Shown: positions 6,005 through 6,868 of the stretch, piece by piece | Layout of the letters: the number at the start of each line of letters is the position of its first letter | How positions within the stretch are numbered: the stretch's first letter is position 1 | Assembly (NCBI GenBank): GCA_046155505.1 | Contig: JBJXFK010000210.1 | Coordinates: 1 to 6,868, forward strand | Direction: 5' to 3' | Origin: JBJXFK01 sp046155505 | GTDB lineage: Bacteria > Planctomycetota > Phycisphaerae > UBA1845 > Fen-1342 | DNA: 6,868 nt | Translations under genes and position numbers: made by a program | Notes under the pieces: generated by a model | Database searches by the model: none | What the model was told of the DNA's origin: nothing | Seen by the model: the letters and a program-made list of their open reading frames with translations, nothing else

Positions 6005-6868
6005 ATGAGCGCCATCGCCGTCGCACAACTCGACAATCCCGCGCCGATCGTCGGCGACGATGCTCTTCTCGCCGCCAATCTCGCCGCATTACGCCTGACG
6101 CAGCCGACCATCGCCGATTGGCTCGAAACCGCCGGCGATGCCGGCTGGTTTCGCACGCACGGCCTCGACGGCTGCCTCACCGCCGCGCGCAAGACCGACG
6201 CGGGAATCGAATGGCTCGATCGCACGCCAATCCCCGTGACGCGCGCTCGCGCGACGCTTCGCGGAGTCGCCGCCGGCGATCGCAATTACGCGCTCGCCAC
6301 GCCGGGCAGCGGAGCGGAAATTGATCTGTTGCTTTCGCGATTCGCCGCACACCAAGCGCTCTTTGTGATCGCCGACGATCCGTCGCGGCTGCGCGCAGTG
6401 CTCTCACTCCGCGATCACGCAATCGACATTCGCCGCTCGCGCCTGCTGTTTGTTCAAGCGCCGCGCATTCAAGACGAATTGCTGTCGATGCTGCGCACAC
6501 ATGAAGGCCTGCTCGTTCCCGCCGCCTTGCTCGCCACGCCGCCAACCGACGCCGATTGGACGGGACGCGTCACCTCGGCACTGCAACACGTCGCGGCGCA
6601 GATCAGCGCCGAGCGTGCAACGGCGGCAAACGCGCTTCGCATCTCGCCATCCGCACCCGCTCGAACCACGCGCGTCGCGGTGCTCGCGCTTCAGCCGGAC
6701 AGCATCGACCACGCACTCGCGTTGCGCCTCACCGAGGAGCTCTCGCATGCCGGGATCGCCGCGACACTCGCCGCGCTCGACGGGCCATTGCATGCACACA
6801 GCCTCGTACACGAGCGCGCGATCGCCGCGTTCGCGCCGACAATTGCACTGGCCATCAACCACCCGCCG
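6005..6868 (+). CDS. Partial gene cut by the window edge: probable glycosyltransferase with MAF/DUF3880-like N-terminal half
   Basis: The frame is open for 288 codons from the ATG at 6005 to the last base, so the C-terminus is missing. An in-frame ATG at 5993 would add four residues. Residues about 20-60 are helical, with Asn-Leu-x-Ala-Leu. Residues about 95-151 look like a Rossmann-type unit: a Gly-Ser-Gly turn, then Ala-Leu-Phe-Val-Ile-Ala-Asp-Asp-Pro-x-x-Leu and, after an Asp-His, Arg-Leu-Leu-Phe-Val. This is the style of the middle of motility-accessory-factor (DUF115) proteins. From about 222 a second alpha/beta unit starts (Arg-Val-Ala-Val-Leu). It reaches Phe-Ala-Pro-Thr-Ile-Ala-Leu-Ala-Ile-Asn-His at 276-286, resembling the 'F-x-P-D-x-x-L-x-I-N-H' stretch of DUF3880/CgeB-type glycosyltransferases. 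These resemblances are from memory and are moderate. The gene itself is well supported by its length and GC-rich third positions. It follows the aminotransferase stop by 39 bases in the same frame. There is no Shine-Dalgarno; a TATGAT box lies seven bases upstream. Confidence 0.7.
   Translation, partial: MSAIAVAQLDNPAPIVGDDALLAANLAALRLTQPTIADWLETAGDAGWFRTHGLDGCLTAARKTDAGIEWLDRTPIPVTRARATLRGVAAGDRNYALATPGSGAEIDLLLSRFAAHQALFVIADDPSRLRAVLSLRDHAIDIRRSRLLFVQAPRIQDELLSMLRTHEGLLVPAALLATPPTDADWTGRVTSALQHVAAQISAERATAANALRISPSAPARTTRVAVLALQPDSIDHALALRLTEELSHAGIAATLAALDGPLHAHSLVHERAIAAFAPTIALAINHPP

Noticed and set aside
5963..6007. Possible readthrough fusion of the aminotransferase with the next gene, which is in the same frame after a single TAG
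   Set aside because: The aminotransferase ends at normal family length, the 39 bases between have no recoding signal, and one chance in three gives the same frame.
6404..6862. Minus-strand frame of 152 codons at the right edge
   Set aside because: Cys/Arg-rich and opposite the open-ended plus-strand gene, whose composition and domain-like pattern are far more protein-like.

Overview
The window looks like ordinary chromosomal DNA from a GC-rich planctomycete. I infer this from three things: an ECF-type sigma factor with a membrane partner, a secreted protein with a PEP-CTERM tail, and a small membrane protein ending in the Cys-x2-Cys-Gly-Tyr-Asp ... Cys-Pro-Glu-Cys-Gly zinc ribbon that is frequent in that phylum. 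The assignment rests on protein style only; there is no rRNA or other marker gene here.

Layout. Everything from the left edge to about 4614 is on the minus strand. In transcription order these are: a 457-residue SRPBCC + TIGR01777-type NAD-epimerase fusion (4608-3235); a 308-base gap with overlapping inverted repeats; a PEP-CTERM exported protein (2926-2177); a two-helix membrane protein with a C-terminal zinc ribbon (2098-1574); a gap of about 196 bases whose edge carries a degenerate heptad repeat; an ECF sigma factor (1377-742); and a one-helix membrane protein (704-21) that is probably the sigma factor's regulator. A 172-178 base divergent gap (4615-4786) separates this block from two plus-strand genes. 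These are a class I aminotransferase of the aspartate aminotransferase type (4787-5965) and, 39 bases later, a gene that runs off the right edge (6005-6868). The latter looks like the N-terminal half of a glycosyltransferase with a DUF3880/CgeB-like segment.

How the genes work together. Only the sigma factor and the membrane protein after it form a convincing functional pair: same strand, 37-base gap, and a good ribosome binding site for the second gene. The PEP-CTERM and zinc-ribbon genes may be co-transcribed, but no shared function is evident. The aminotransferase is central nitrogen metabolism and unrelated to its neighbours. No mobile element, CRISPR array, phage gene, tRNA or rRNA was seen.

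The most interesting pattern is in the starts rather than the proteins. Four genes that begin a transcription unit or could do so (sigma factor, epimerase, aminotransferase, partial glycosyltransferase) lack a Shine-Dalgarno sequence. Each instead has a TANNNT-type -10 hexamer ending only 7-9 bases before the start codon, which suggests leaderless or near-leaderless mRNAs. The three other genes have GAGG or GGGAG at normal spacing. I see no clearly new multi-gene system in this window.
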